Shown piece by piece: positions 8,766-17,345 of a DNA stretch of 64,000 nt; positions within the stretch are counted from its first letter, which is position 1; every line of letters starts with the position of its first letter. The stretch lies in NCBI GenBank assembly GCA_965227935.1, contig CBDDGS010000043.1:806001-870000 (forward strand), read 5' to 3'. The notes beneath the pieces are model-generated. The model was not told where the DNA came from, made no database searches, and saw only the letters and a program-made list of their open reading frames with translations. The position numbers and the translations under genes were made by a program. This DNA comes from JAWPMT01 sp965227935 (lineage in GTDB: Bacteria > Bacteroidota > Bacteroidia > Cytophagales > Cyclobacteriaceae).

Positions 8766-9155
8766 TCACAAGCCCTCAATCACCCGCTTGAGCTTTCCTT
8801 GTACTTCTGTGGCAATCGCACCCAGAGAGGGATTGTCAATCGCGCTCATCGAAGCGATGGGGTCGACAGCAGATACTTCAACATCGCCATTGTCGTGTTC
8901 CTCGACGATCACATTGCAGGGCAGCATCACGCCCACCTTGTCCTCGTTTTGGAGCGCCTTGTGTGCGAAATTGGGATTGCAGGCACCGAGAATCCGGTAC
9001 TTTTTGAAGTCCACATCCAGCTTCTTTTTCAGCGTCGCCTGGATGTCTATCTCCGTTAGGACTCCAAACCCTTCGTCTTTCAGTCTCGCCGTGACATTTT
9101 CGATCGCCTCATTAAAGGTGTTGTCAGTCAGTACTTTATTGAAATAGTAGCTCAT
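8766..9155 (-). CDS. DUF302 domain protein
   Basis: 129 residues, all one DUF302 domain: MSYYFNKVLTDNTFNEAIE, then EGFGVLTEIDIQATLKKKLD, YRILGACNPNFAHKAL and VGVMLPCNVIVEE. No signal peptide, so probably cytoplasmic. The CNP and LPCN cysteines are conserved in this family; binding of metal or small thiols has been suggested but not settled. It is divergent from the metal efflux operon, and a palindrome at 9254-9267 lies between them, which would fit joint control by metal or redox stress (inference). Confidence 0.9.
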   Translation of the reverse strand: MSYYFNKVLTDNTFNEAIENVTARLKDEGFGVLTEIDIQATLKKKLDVDFKKYRILGACNPNFAHKALQNEDKVGVMLPCNVIVEEHDNGDVEVSAVDPIASMSAIDNPSLGAIATEVQGKLKRVIEGL

Positions 9156-9253
9156 AATCGTTGCTTTTAAATAGTGCTTGCTGTCGCAAGATGGTCAAAG
9201 GCATTTCTTTCAATGGTAACATTTGCTACACAACTTCTAACTCAAGAATTATT

Positions 9254-9284
9254 CTGATAAATATCAGCGGCTTCCCCTCTGATA
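9254..9284. promoter_or_regulatory. Candidate operator: CTGATA inverted and direct repeats
   Basis: CTGATAAATATCAG (9254-9267) is an inverted repeat with a 2-nt spacer, and the half-site CTGATA recurs at 9279-9284. It lies in the 150-bp region between DUF302 and the efflux operon, close to the latter. A regulator site is plausible, but no cognate regulator is seen in the window. Confidence 0.35.
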
Positions 9285-9305
9285 TTCGCTACTTTTAGCG
9301 ACGTC

Positions 9306-9677
9306 ATGAGGATCATTCGCCATTTTTCGGTCTTGGTGGCAGGAGCCCTACTCCTGCTACATACCATGATGCCCCATGAGCATCATGCCCTGATCGGTGA
9401 TAGCAACCACCTCTGCCCACTACACAAGACGACAACACTTTCAGGTCTCTTCCAACTGGCCTTTCACATGGACCAGGGTGAAGGTCATCTGGAAAACTTC
9501 AACGTAGAACAGGAGTTCCAATTCGTTGCGGTACCTGCCACTACCTGCGCCGTCCTGCTGGAGCGACCTGTGATCGTCATTGACACCGTGCCCCTTCACC
9601 CCACCGAGACCACGGAGTCACCACCCTCGGTCTTTCTCCCCCAGCTGACCTTCCGAGGTCCTCCGAGCATGGCTTGA
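9306..9677 (+). CDS. Small His-rich membrane or exported protein ahead of metal efflux genes
   Basis: 123 residues: an N-terminal hydrophobic segment (FSVLVAGALLLLHTMMP) followed by a His-rich stretch (HEHHALIGDSNHLCPLHK) that could bind metal. Its last third is Pro/Thr-rich (PLHPTETTESPP). It precedes the efflux pump gene by 61 bp on the same strand, so probably belongs to its operon. I recognise no named family; a periplasmic metal-binding accessory is an inference from position and composition. Confidence 0.7.
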   Translation: MRIIRHFSVLVAGALLLLHTMMPHEHHALIGDSNHLCPLHKTTTLSGLFQLAFHMDQGEGHLENFNVEQEFQFVAVPATTCAVLLERPVIVIDTVPLHPTETTESPPSVFLPQLTFRGPPSMA

Positions 9678-9738
9678 GCCATGCTGTCCTGGCGTGGCAA
9701 TAAACTCTCATTGTTCACACGCTAAAACTTCTTTTTCC

Positions 9739-12700
9739 ATGCTGGAATACGTCATACGATTCAGCTTGCGCAATAAGTTCATTGTGCTTCTGTTCACCTT
9801 CGCCATTGTGGCCTATGGCATCTTCGCCCTGACGCAGATACCCATTGGCGCCGTACCGGATGTTACCAACAACCAGGTGCAGGTCATCACCACATCTCGC
9901 GACCTCTCGACCGAGGATGTCGAGCAATTCATCACCTACCCCGTCGAGTTGGAGATGGCCAACCTACCGGGCGTGAAAGAGATCCGGTCAATCTCAAAAT
10001 TTGGGCTCTCTGTGGTAACGATCGTCTTCGAGGATAATATGGGCACCTACCTCCCACGGCAGCTGATCGCTGAAAAGATCAAAAGTGCTTCCGCCCATAT
10101 TCCCAGTGGTTTCGGCACACCCGAAATGGGACCGATCACGACGGGACTCGGAGAGATCTACCAGTATGTTTTGGAAGTGGACCCAGCCTATCGGCACCGC
10201 TATAGCACGATGGACCTAAGGACCATCCAGGACTGGATTGTCAAACGCCAGCTTTCGGGGATTCCAGGGGTCGTTGAGGTGAATACATGGGGCGGCTTCC
10301 TCAAACAATACGAGGTGACGCTCAACCCCGAAAAACTTCGGGCCATGAAGATCTCCGCTTCCGACGTATTTCGTGCACTAGAGACCAACAACAGCATCGC
10401 CGGCGGCGGCTACATCGAAAAAGAGGAAGAAGCCTACTTCATCCGTGGCGAAGGACTGGTAGACGAAATTCCGGATATCGAAAACATCGTGGTGTCCAAT
10501 CGTGGCGGGCTGCCCATTTACATCCGCGATTTGGCTGACGTCGGATTCGGTCATGCCACACGGTTTGGTGCGATCACCGGTAATGGAGAGGGAGAGAAAG
10601 TCCTGGGGCAGGTGATGATGCTCAAGGACGCCAACTCCAAAGCGGTCATTGATGCGGTCAAAGAGCGGGTGGCAGAGATATCAGGATCTCTCCCGGAGGG
10701 AGTCACGATCAACCCGTTCCTCGAGCGCAGTGCCCTCATCGGTCGCACGACTTCCACCATCGTGGAAAATCTCGTTCTCGGATGCCTGATTGTTGTGCTG
10801 GTGGTTATCGCCTTCCTTGGCAACTGGCGAACGGGTCTGGTCGTAGCCTCAGTGATCCCTCTATCACTCGTTTTTGCCCTGTCGCTCATGTATGTCTTCG
10901 GCGTAGATGCCAACCTTATGAGTTTGGGTGCCATTGACTTCGGCATCATCATCGACGGGGCTGTCATCATCGTAGAGTTCATCGCCTTCCAATTGCTCCG
11001 GCGACGCTCCGAACTGGTCGGTGGAGAGGGTCATTCCAAGCAAATCTGGATCGATGAGATCACCTATGAGAGCACCAACAAAATGATGCGATCGGCGGTG
11101 TTCGGTCAGCTCATCATCATCATTGTCTTCATTCCCATTCTGTCTCTGGGAGATGTCGAAGGGAAGATGTTTCGCCCCATGGCCCTCACCTTCTGTTTCG
11201 CATTGATTGGCGCGATGATCTTGTGCTTTACTTATATCCCGGTCGTCGCCAGCCTTTTCCTTCGTCCCTCAGATACAGATACCAGCAAGAATCTCTCCCT
11301 TAGATTCCTGGCTTGGCTCAAGAGCAAGTATGCGCCCATCCTGGGCTGGGTGCTGCATCATCGAAAGACCGTCATCGGCCTTGCCCTGGCACTCCTTGTC
11401 GGCACGGGATACCTCTTTTCAAACCTGGGCGGCGAATTTGTACCCACCCTGGATGAAGGTGACTTTGTCATCCAACCGGTCTTGAAAACAGGCACCAGCT
11501 TGTCCCGCACCGTGGAGACAACCACCGAAATCGAACGCATCGTCATGACCTTCCCCGAAGTGGAGCAGGTAGTGACGAGAATCGGCGCTGCAGAAGTCCC
11601 GACAGACCCCATGTCGATGGAAGAGACTGACGTGATCATCACCCTCAAAAATAAAAGCGAGTGGCGACTTGCAGCCTCCAAGGACGCTCTTGCCGACCTG
11701 ATCAAAGCCGAACTGACCGAGCAGATCCCCGGTGTCGACTACGAGTTCACACAACCCATCGAGATGCGCTTCAATGAACTCATTACGGGCGTTCGCGCCG
11801 ATCTGGCCATCAAGATCTTTGGCGACAACCTCAGCGTCTTGGCGAACAAGGCCGCAGAGATCGAACAGCTTATCCAAGGGGTCCCGGGTGCTGCAGACAT
11901 CGTCGTTGAAAAAGTCGAAGGCCTCCCGCAAATGCAAGTGGTCTATGATCGCGCGAACATTGCCAGGTACGGCTTCAACATACAGGAGGTCAATGACATC
12001 ATAAGCATGGGCTTTGCCGGCAAAGTGGCTGGCAGCGTCTTCGAGGGGGAGCGTCGCTTTGACCTGGTCGTACGTTTCGATCCGCGCTTTCGTCAGGACA
12101 TCCAAAACCTCCAAAACGCCTATGTCACCAATAGTCAGGGCCACCAGATCCCGTTGAGCGAACTGGCGGAGATCTCATTCACCACGGGTCCGGCAAAGAT
12201 CTCCAGGGATGATACGCGCCGAAGAGTCGTCGTGGGCGTCAACGTCCGCAACAGAGACCTTGAATCACTGGTCAACGAGGTAGAGGCCCTGATCAACGCC
12301 AACATCTCGCTGCCACCTGGCTACCTTGTCACCTATGGTGGGCAATTCGAAAACCTGCGCAGCGCCCGGGAACGATTGTACTTCGCCGTGCCCATTGCCT
12401 TGCTGCTGATCTTCATACTGCTGTATTTCGCCTTTCAGTCACTTGGCAAGGCGTTGATGGTCTACACCGCTATCCCGCTGGCCTCTGTCGGAGGGGTACT
12501 GTTTCTATGGCTTCGTGGGCTGCCGTTCAGTATTTCCGCCGGTGTGGGATTCATTGCACTATTTGGCATTGCTGTGCTGAATGGCATTGTACTGATCGAG
12601 CATTACAGGAGCCTTGGTGACGAGTACAAAAGCCTTCGGGACCTAGTGATCGAAGGGACCGCTCAGCGCCTACGGCCGGTACTCCTGACAGCTACGGCCG

Positions 12701-14076
12701 CCGCCATGGGATTCCTGCCCATGGCCGTGTCCACATCCGCAGGAGCCGAAGTGCAGCGGCCGCTGGCAACTGTCGTTATTGGCGGCCTGATCACCTCCAC
12801 CTTATTGACTTTGCTTGTCTTGCCAATACTTTATTACACCTTCGAGGGACGTAGACTCCCGCGAGTGAAGCCCAAAATAACAATCGCACTCCTCGCTCTG
12901 CTACTGCCCATTCTAGGAAGCGCGCAGCCCACGGCTCCCATGACCTTACAGGATGCCATCAACCTCGCCTGGGCCAACAACGCCGGGCTCAATGCCCAGC
13001 GCCTCCAGGTGGAGCAAGCTGAAGAATCCGTCGCTATGGCATTCGACGTTGGCCCCACCAATGTCTTCTACCACTTCGACGAGGCCAACATCGCGCCAAA
13101 CGATGAGCCACTCAAGGTTTGGGGTGTCGCGCAGACGCTGCGATTTCCCACCGCGTACTTCGCTCGTAAACAGGCGCAGCAAGGCCTTTTGGAAGTAGAG
13201 CAACAAAAGCTCGAAGTGCAAAGACTCCTCCTCGAAAAGTCCGTCACAGAGCAGTGGCTTGCTATCACCTACCGCAGGGAGTTGTCAGCGCTGTACCAAT
13301 ATCTGGATAGCGTCTACGCGCGGTTCCTTACCGCCGCGTCCCGACGGTTTGAGGTCGGCGAAAGCAACCTACTTGAAAAGCTCACGGCCGAGAGTCAACG
13401 CCAGCAGGTATCCCTGCAGCTCAATCAGTCGCAAAAAGACATCGATCAGGCCATGGAGCGGCTCCGCAGTCTACTGCAGAGCACCGGCGACTTCGAGATA
13501 GCGGTGGAGCCCCTTGCCCGGCTACCTGTCCAACCACCCGACACGGCCGCGCATGTCGGTATCATCTACTACACGGCCATGGAGCGGGCTGCCGCCGCGC
13601 AAATTGGCGCCAACAAAAGTCGATTGCTGCCCAACCTGCAGCTGGAGTACTTCCAGGGCACCAACAATGCCGAGAATGCCGATACCTATCACGGCGTCCA
13701 GTTCGGCCTGGAAATCCCCCTGTTCTTCCGCGCACAGCGCAGCGATATCCGGGTGGCCAAATTGCAGCAGGAACGCGTGCAGCAACAACGCCTGGATTAC
13801 TATAGAAGACTGGCCTCCCGCCGACAAGAGTTGTTCATCGAACTCGAAAAGTATGCCGAGGCCCTCGAAGTCTACGATGCCTCAGGAGCACCACTGGCCA
13901 ACTCTCTCATTGCCGCGGGCAATCGATCTTTCCAGACGGGCGAGATCGATTTCTTCCAATACATCCAGACCGTCCAGCGAGGGATTGAGATCAAGCTCAA
14001 TTACCTCAGCACGCTGCAGCAGTACAACAGCACAGCGCTGGAGATCAACTATATCATTCCCACTATTGACTATTAG
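9739..14076 (+). CDS. CusA/CzcA heavy-metal RND pump fused to a TolC-like outer-membrane channel
   Basis: About 1445 residues; the ATG at 9739 (MLEYVIRFSLRNKFIV) is the normal RND start, 15 codons inside the longest frame. Residues 1-1035 are a complete HME-RND pump: the proton-relay helix reads AIDFGIIIDGAVIIVEF with the two Asp and the Glu typical of CzcA; the porter domain has PTDPMSMEETD. After the last pump helix comes a signal-like hydrophobic stretch (ITIALLALLLPILGSAQ, about 1047-1063) and a TolC-family domain to the C-terminus (MTLQDAINLAWANN, then RFPTAYFARKQAQ). The metal cannot be told; Cu/Ag or Co/Zn/Cd are options. It works with the adaptor encoded 9 bp downstream. Confidence 0.92.
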   Translation: MLEYVIRFSLRNKFIVLLFTFAIVAYGIFALTQIPIGAVPDVTNNQVQVITTSRDLSTEDVEQFITYPVELEMANLPGVKEIRSISKFGLSVVTIVFEDNMGTYLPRQLIAEKIKSASAHIPSGFGTPEMGPITTGLGEIYQYVLEVDPAYRHRYSTMDLRTIQDWIVKRQLSGIPGVVEVNTWGGFLKQYEVTLNPEKLRAMKISASDVFRALETNNSIAGGGYIEKEEEAYFIRGEGLVDEIPDIENIVVSNRGGLPIYIRDLADVGFGHATRFGAITGNGEGEKVLGQVMMLKDANSKAVIDAVKERVAEISGSLPEGVTINPFLERSALIGRTTSTIVENLVLGCLIVVLVVIAFLGNWRTGLVVASVIPLSLVFALSLMYVFGVDANLMSLGAIDFGIIIDGAVIIVEFIAFQLLRRRSELVGGEGHSKQIWIDEITYESTNKMMRSAVFGQLIIIIVFIPILSLGDVEGKMFRPMALTFCFALIGAMILCFTYIPVVASLFLRPSDTDTSKNLSLRFLAWLKSKYAPILGWVLHHRKTVIGLALALLVGTGYLFSNLGGEFVPTLDEGDFVIQPVLKTGTSLSRTVETTTEIERIVMTFPEVEQVVTRIGAAEVPTDPMSMEETDVIITLKNKSEWRLAASKDALADLIKAELTEQIPGVDYEFTQPIEMRFNELITGVRADLAIKIFGDNLSVLANKAAEIEQLIQGVPGAADIVVEKVEGLPQMQVVYDRANIARYGFNIQEVNDIISMGFAGKVAGSVFEGERRFDLVVRFDPRFRQDIQNLQNAYVTNSQGHQIPLSELAEISFTTGPAKISRDDTRRRVVVGVNVRNRDLESLVNEVEALINANISLPPGYLVTYGGQFENLRSARERLYFAVPIALLLIFILLYFAFQSLGKALMVYTAIPLASVGGVLFLWLRGLPFSISAGVGFIALFGIAVLNGIVLIEHYRSLGDEYKSLRDLVIEGTAQRLRPVLLTATAAAMGFLPMAVSTSAGAEVQRPLATVVIGGLITSTLLTLLVLPILYYTFEGRRLPRVKPKITIALLALLLPILGSAQPTAPMTLQDAINLAWANNAGLNAQRLQVEQAEESVAMAFDVGPTNVFYHFDEANIAPNDEPLKVWGVAQTLRFPTAYFARKQAQQGLLEVEQQKLEVQRLLLEKSVTEQWLAITYRRELSALYQYLDSVYARFLTAASRRFEVGESNLLEKLTAESQRQQVSLQLNQSQKDIDQAMERLRSLLQSTGDFEIAVEPLARLPVQPPDTAAHVGIIYYTAMERAAAAQIGANKSRLLPNLQLEYFQGTNNAENADTYHGVQFGLEIPLFFRAQRSDIRVAKLQQERVQQQRLDYYRRLASRRQELFIELEKYAEALEVYDASGAPLANSLIAAGNRSFQTGEIDFFQYIQTVQRGIEIKLNYLSTLQQYNSTALEINYIIPTIDY

Positions 14077-14085
14077 TCGCTTGCC

Positions 14086-15195
14086 ATGAACAAGATCACA
14101 TACATCACTTTCATATCCCTAGCACTCATTGGCTGCCAGTCCGAGCCGCAAAACGGAAACACTTCCGAGCCCGGTGGACAGCCATCATTTACCTACACCC
14201 GAAGTGAGCTAGACAAACGCGGCTTCGAGATCATGGGGCTGACGCAGCGATCGATTCCACGTCCGATCGAGGTGTCAGGAAGAATCGACGTGCCTCCCTC
14301 CAACAGAGCCAAAGTAAGCGCCTTCTACAGTGGCTTCGTCCAGAGCGTGCGAGTGCTCCCCGGAGAGCGCGTTCGGAAAGGTCAGCTGTTGTTCACCTTG
14401 AAAAATCCGGAGTACCTGCACATGCAGGAAGATTACCTGGAGGCACAAATGCAGTTGAGTTATCTCGAAGCGGATTACGAGCGACTGAAGATCCTGGCCT
14501 CGGAAAATATCTCTTCCGAAAAGAATTTTCGCAAGGCCGAGTCTGACTACCAGGTGATGCACGCGCGTGCCCATGCATTGGGCGAGCAGCTGAAGCTTAT
14601 GAATCTGAATCCCGAGCAGTTGACCGCCGAGACCATCACCTCGTCCTATCGGATTTATGCCCCGCTCAGTGGCTACGTCACCGAGGTCAATATCTGCACC
14701 AACGAGTACCTCGATGCCTCGGAAGTAGCGGTGGGCATCGTCAATACCGATCACATCCATCTGGAGCTGCAGGTGTTTGAGCAGCATGCCTTGCTCCTCC
14801 GCGAGGGCCAGCAGATCGTCTACACCATTCCTGAGTCTGGTGCGCAAGCCTTCATTGGTGAGATCTTCCTGGTCGGCAAGTCCGTGGATCCCGAACGCCG
14901 GACGATCGATGTGCACGGGCATATAGCGGATGAGGACGTCTCCCGCTTCATCCCCGGTATGTTTGTGAAGGCCGTTATTACCGTCGAGGAGCCCAACCAG
15001 TGGTGCCTTCCAACCTCCGCCATTCGAAAAGATGGGGACGTCGATGCCGTCTTGCGGCTTGTCTCGGACCGATCAGATACACTGATCTTTGAGCCCATGC
15101 GGATCACGGTGAGTGCTTCCTTCGACGAGTGGACCGCGGTGAAGTGGATGGAGGGACTGGACAAGGAGCAGTTCCTAGTTGGGGCGGAATGGTGA
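14086..15195 (+). CDS. RND efflux periplasmic adaptor (membrane fusion) lipoprotein
   Basis: 369 residues. The N-terminus MNKITYITFISLALIGC ends in a lipobox, predicting an inner-membrane-anchored lipoprotein. The body has the adaptor layout: a barrel/lipoyl half-motif (GFVQSVRVLPGERVRKGQLL), a hairpin (residues about 120-175), the second lipoyl half (IYAPLSGYVTEVNI) and a beta-barrel (IHLELQVFEQHALLL). It follows the pump-channel fusion by 9 bp and completes a tripartite heavy-metal exporter. Last gene of the operon. Confidence 0.92.
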   Translation: MNKITYITFISLALIGCQSEPQNGNTSEPGGQPSFTYTRSELDKRGFEIMGLTQRSIPRPIEVSGRIDVPPSNRAKVSAFYSGFVQSVRVLPGERVRKGQLLFTLKNPEYLHMQEDYLEAQMQLSYLEADYERLKILASENISSEKNFRKAESDYQVMHARAHALGEQLKLMNLNPEQLTAETITSSYRIYAPLSGYVTEVNICTNEYLDASEVAVGIVNTDHIHLELQVFEQHALLLREGQQIVYTIPESGAQAFIGEIFLVGKSVDPERRTIDVHGHIADEDVSRFIPGMFVKAVITVEEPNQWCLPTSAIRKDGDVDAVLRLVSDRSDTLIFEPMRITVSASFDEWTAVKWMEGLDKEQFLVGAEW

Positions 15196-15200
15196 TAGTT

Positions 15201-15253
15201 ATTTGGAGCAGCGAGGTTGGTAGTGCTTGGCTACAGGCGGTGCCGGCTATCCA
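15201..15253. repeat. Dispersed intergenic repeat, copy at 15.2 kb
   Basis: Begins right after the adaptor gene. It matches 33832-33884, which lies right after another RND pump gene, at 44 of 53 positions with no gap (hand alignment). Both copies start ATTTGGAGCAGCGAGG. A further related stretch (TATCCGGGCTA region, 15422-15455) recurs at 35322-35356. Confidence 0.6.
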
Positions 15254-15321
15254 CTTTAGCACCGTCCCGCTGCCCTACCCAATTTGGGGCTGTTTGAAAA
15301 GCGCCCATTACTAACTCTTTT

Positions 15322-15389
15322 TGTCACATTGAGCTTGTCGAAATGTCCATTTGTGTTTCTTAAAGGGCTTCGAGAACCTCAGCCTGACA
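15322..15389. repeat. Palindromic intergenic element (TGTCA...TGACA)
   Basis: The left arm TGTCACATTGAGCTTGTCG and the complement of the right arm, TGTCAGGCTGAGGTTCTCG, differ at few positions; the core is about 68 bp. The motif GAGCTTGTCGAA is typical of widespread Bacteroidota palindromic repeats. The remainder of 15254-15490 holds no gene I can support. Confidence 0.6.
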
Positions 15390-15490
15390 ACCATTTTTAG
15401 CTTTTCGCACAGCCCTCAGGCTCCACGGGCTATCGTTCCTATCCGGGCTAGAGGGCCTTAGTGCTGACTTCGAGCAAAGACTCTTTGAAA

Positions 15491-16471
15491 CTACTGTTCA
15501 AAAAGCCGATTCCAGTCAGATTCTGCAGCTAGATAGGCAAATGAGAATTTGTTGCCATTGTCCAGCAGGTATCTATAAAAATGCCTAGCGCGGGTAGTGT
15601 CTTGCTTATGATACAAGTACCAATTGCCCAGGCCGTAGCTGTAAACGTCATTGGATGAAGACGTCTCCGAGGCCGGTGCCAGCTCTTCCTCCGGAAGCAG
15701 TCCCTTATAGAAAAGGCACATTTTATAATAGCTCGTATTCTCAATGATCTCCATCCCTTTCTCTACTTCCGCGATCGCGGCATTGGCCTCCTCTTCGCGC
15801 CCCAACCGCCGAAGGATCATATAAAGCCAGTGGCCACCGGAGACGAGATTATCAGGGTACCTTTCGGTAACTGTCCGGTTACTATAAGCCCGAAGCGCAT
15901 TCTCCATGTCACCTTTCAGGTAGTACGCCAATCCCAGGTGATACCAAACATTGCCGTGCAGCGTACTCAATGGAATATTTTTCGCATTGGGCAGACCATC
16001 CGGCTCTACCTGGTCCTCAGTACCCTCAATCAAGGTGGCAGCCTTCTCAAAATCCGTGATGGCCTTATCGTACTGGCGTGTCGAGATGTATCGATGGCCT
16101 CGATGCCGATACATGCGAGCATCTTGGGGATGCTCCTCGATTCCTTGCGTGTAGATGGCTATGGCATCCTCCAATTCCCCGAGATAAGCCGTTCGTCGCC
16201 CATACCAAATGAGCCGGTCAGGGTCATTGGGATTTTGCTCGTAATCCAATTTGGCCGCTTCATAATTGCGAAGGGCTACGGAATCTGCGCCTGTCAGGGT
16301 AGAAGTGGCAGCGTTTGAGGATTCTTGGCCGGAGTCAGCCGAGACGGAACTCTCTTTGTTCATCGGCGCTTGACACGAGGCCAGTGCGATCGCGATAATC
16401 AGATAAAGTGATTGATGGATTAATCCGTTGTATGCTACATTGCGGGATGCATCCATAGGTTCAAGGTTCAT
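15491..16471 (-). CDS. TPR-repeat lipoprotein
   Basis: About 326 residues from the ATG at 16471; longer in-frame starts would run into the preceding hydrolase gene. SLYLIIAIALASC supplies a lipobox. Tetratricopeptide repeats occupy about residues 60-260: RLIWYGRRTAYLGELEDAIA, ARMYRHRGHRYISTRQYDKA, VWYHLGLAYYLKGDMENAL. TPR arrays mediate protein-protein contacts; no catalytic domain is visible. The partner is unknown. Confidence 0.8.
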   Translation of the reverse strand: MNLEPMDASRNVAYNGLIHQSLYLIIAIALASCQAPMNKESSVSADSGQESSNAATSTLTGADSVALRNYEAAKLDYEQNPNDPDRLIWYGRRTAYLGELEDAIAIYTQGIEEHPQDARMYRHRGHRYISTRQYDKAITDFEKAATLIEGTEDQVEPDGLPNAKNIPLSTLHGNVWYHLGLAYYLKGDMENALRAYSNRTVTERYPDNLVSGGHWLYMILRRLGREEEANAAIAEVEKGMEIIENTSYYKMCLFYKGLLPEEELAPASETSSSNDVYSYGLGNWYLYHKQDTTRARHFYRYLLDNGNKFSFAYLAAESDWNRLFEQ

Positions 16472-16559
16472 AATAGTAATAGGTTGCGAATACCAAGTTA
16501 GAACAAGGATCAGAGACGACCAACCTCTGAAGAGTTGGATGTAGCAAGTGGCAGATAGT

Positions 16560-17228
16560 TTACAAATTGGCCAATACCCGGTTGAGCACTTCACTTACAT
16601 CTTCTGCCTGCGTCAAAGTCATCATATGTGAACCTCCTACAAGGCGATAATCATAGGCGACGTTTCGAATGGGGATGGTGTGATCATTCGAGCCGTGGAT
16701 GTGAATGATATTGTCAGGAGCGTCTTGCCGGTCCCAGTCCATGATCATCTCTATCGTCCTATCCAGGAAGACGGGATCTTTATCGCGGAGCATCGCTTTG
16801 AATATGTCTTTTTGTTTCTGCCGATCGGGCTCCACAATCGGCTGCAAGACCTTCGCCCCAAACAAGGCCATTTGAGGTGAGACCAAGCGATGAATGGGCA
16901 GTTTTTGCTGGAATCTGTACCGGCCTGGCAGTTCGTTTCGGGTCTTGGCACTTGATATGACGATCACCTTTCTAGCTGGCACTAGCTCACTCATTTCGGT
17001 CGCCAGCATGCCACCGAGAGACACGCCTACAATCACAAAAGGCCTGGACACATCGATCTGCTCCGTCAACTGTCCGGCATACTCCCTCATCGAAAGGCCC
17101 CTTTCCGGCGTGAAGCACTTGATGTGTTGTATCTCGAAGTCTCCCTCGATCCTCAGATGCGTGAACAACCTGTGATCACCTCCTTGTCCAGGAATCAAAT
17201 AAATCGTGGTGGGAGATTGAACAGACAT
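16560..17228 (-). CDS. Alpha/beta hydrolase
   Basis: About 222 residues from MSVQSPTTIYLIPGQGGD; an ATG at 17276 would add 16 hydrophobic residues that could be a signal peptide. Landmarks of the alpha/beta-hydrolase fold: oxyanion loop PGQGGD, nucleophile elbow VIVGVSLGGM with the Ser, the Asp region IHGSNDHTIPI, and a late His in GGSHMMTLTQ. Substrate unknown. It ends 89 bp before the TPR lipoprotein start on the same strand. Confidence 0.8.
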   Translation of the reverse strand: MSVQSPTTIYLIPGQGGDHRLFTHLRIEGDFEIQHIKCFTPERGLSMREYAGQLTEQIDVSRPFVIVGVSLGGMLATEMSELVPARKVIVISSAKTRNELPGRYRFQQKLPIHRLVSPQMALFGAKVLQPIVEPDRQKQKDIFKAMLRDKDPVFLDRTIEMIMDWDRQDAPDNIIHIHGSNDHTIPIRNVAYDYRLVGGSHMMTLTQAEDVSEVLNRVLANL

Positions 17229-17345
17229 GTTGGGAATAGCAACGACGGATACCAATACATTTAGCGTGAGCAGCATAGAAAAGGTTGTTTTGATCCTCTC
17301 CTAATGACAAGTTAGCAGCAGCGAGGTTGCCGTCAACGAGATCAT

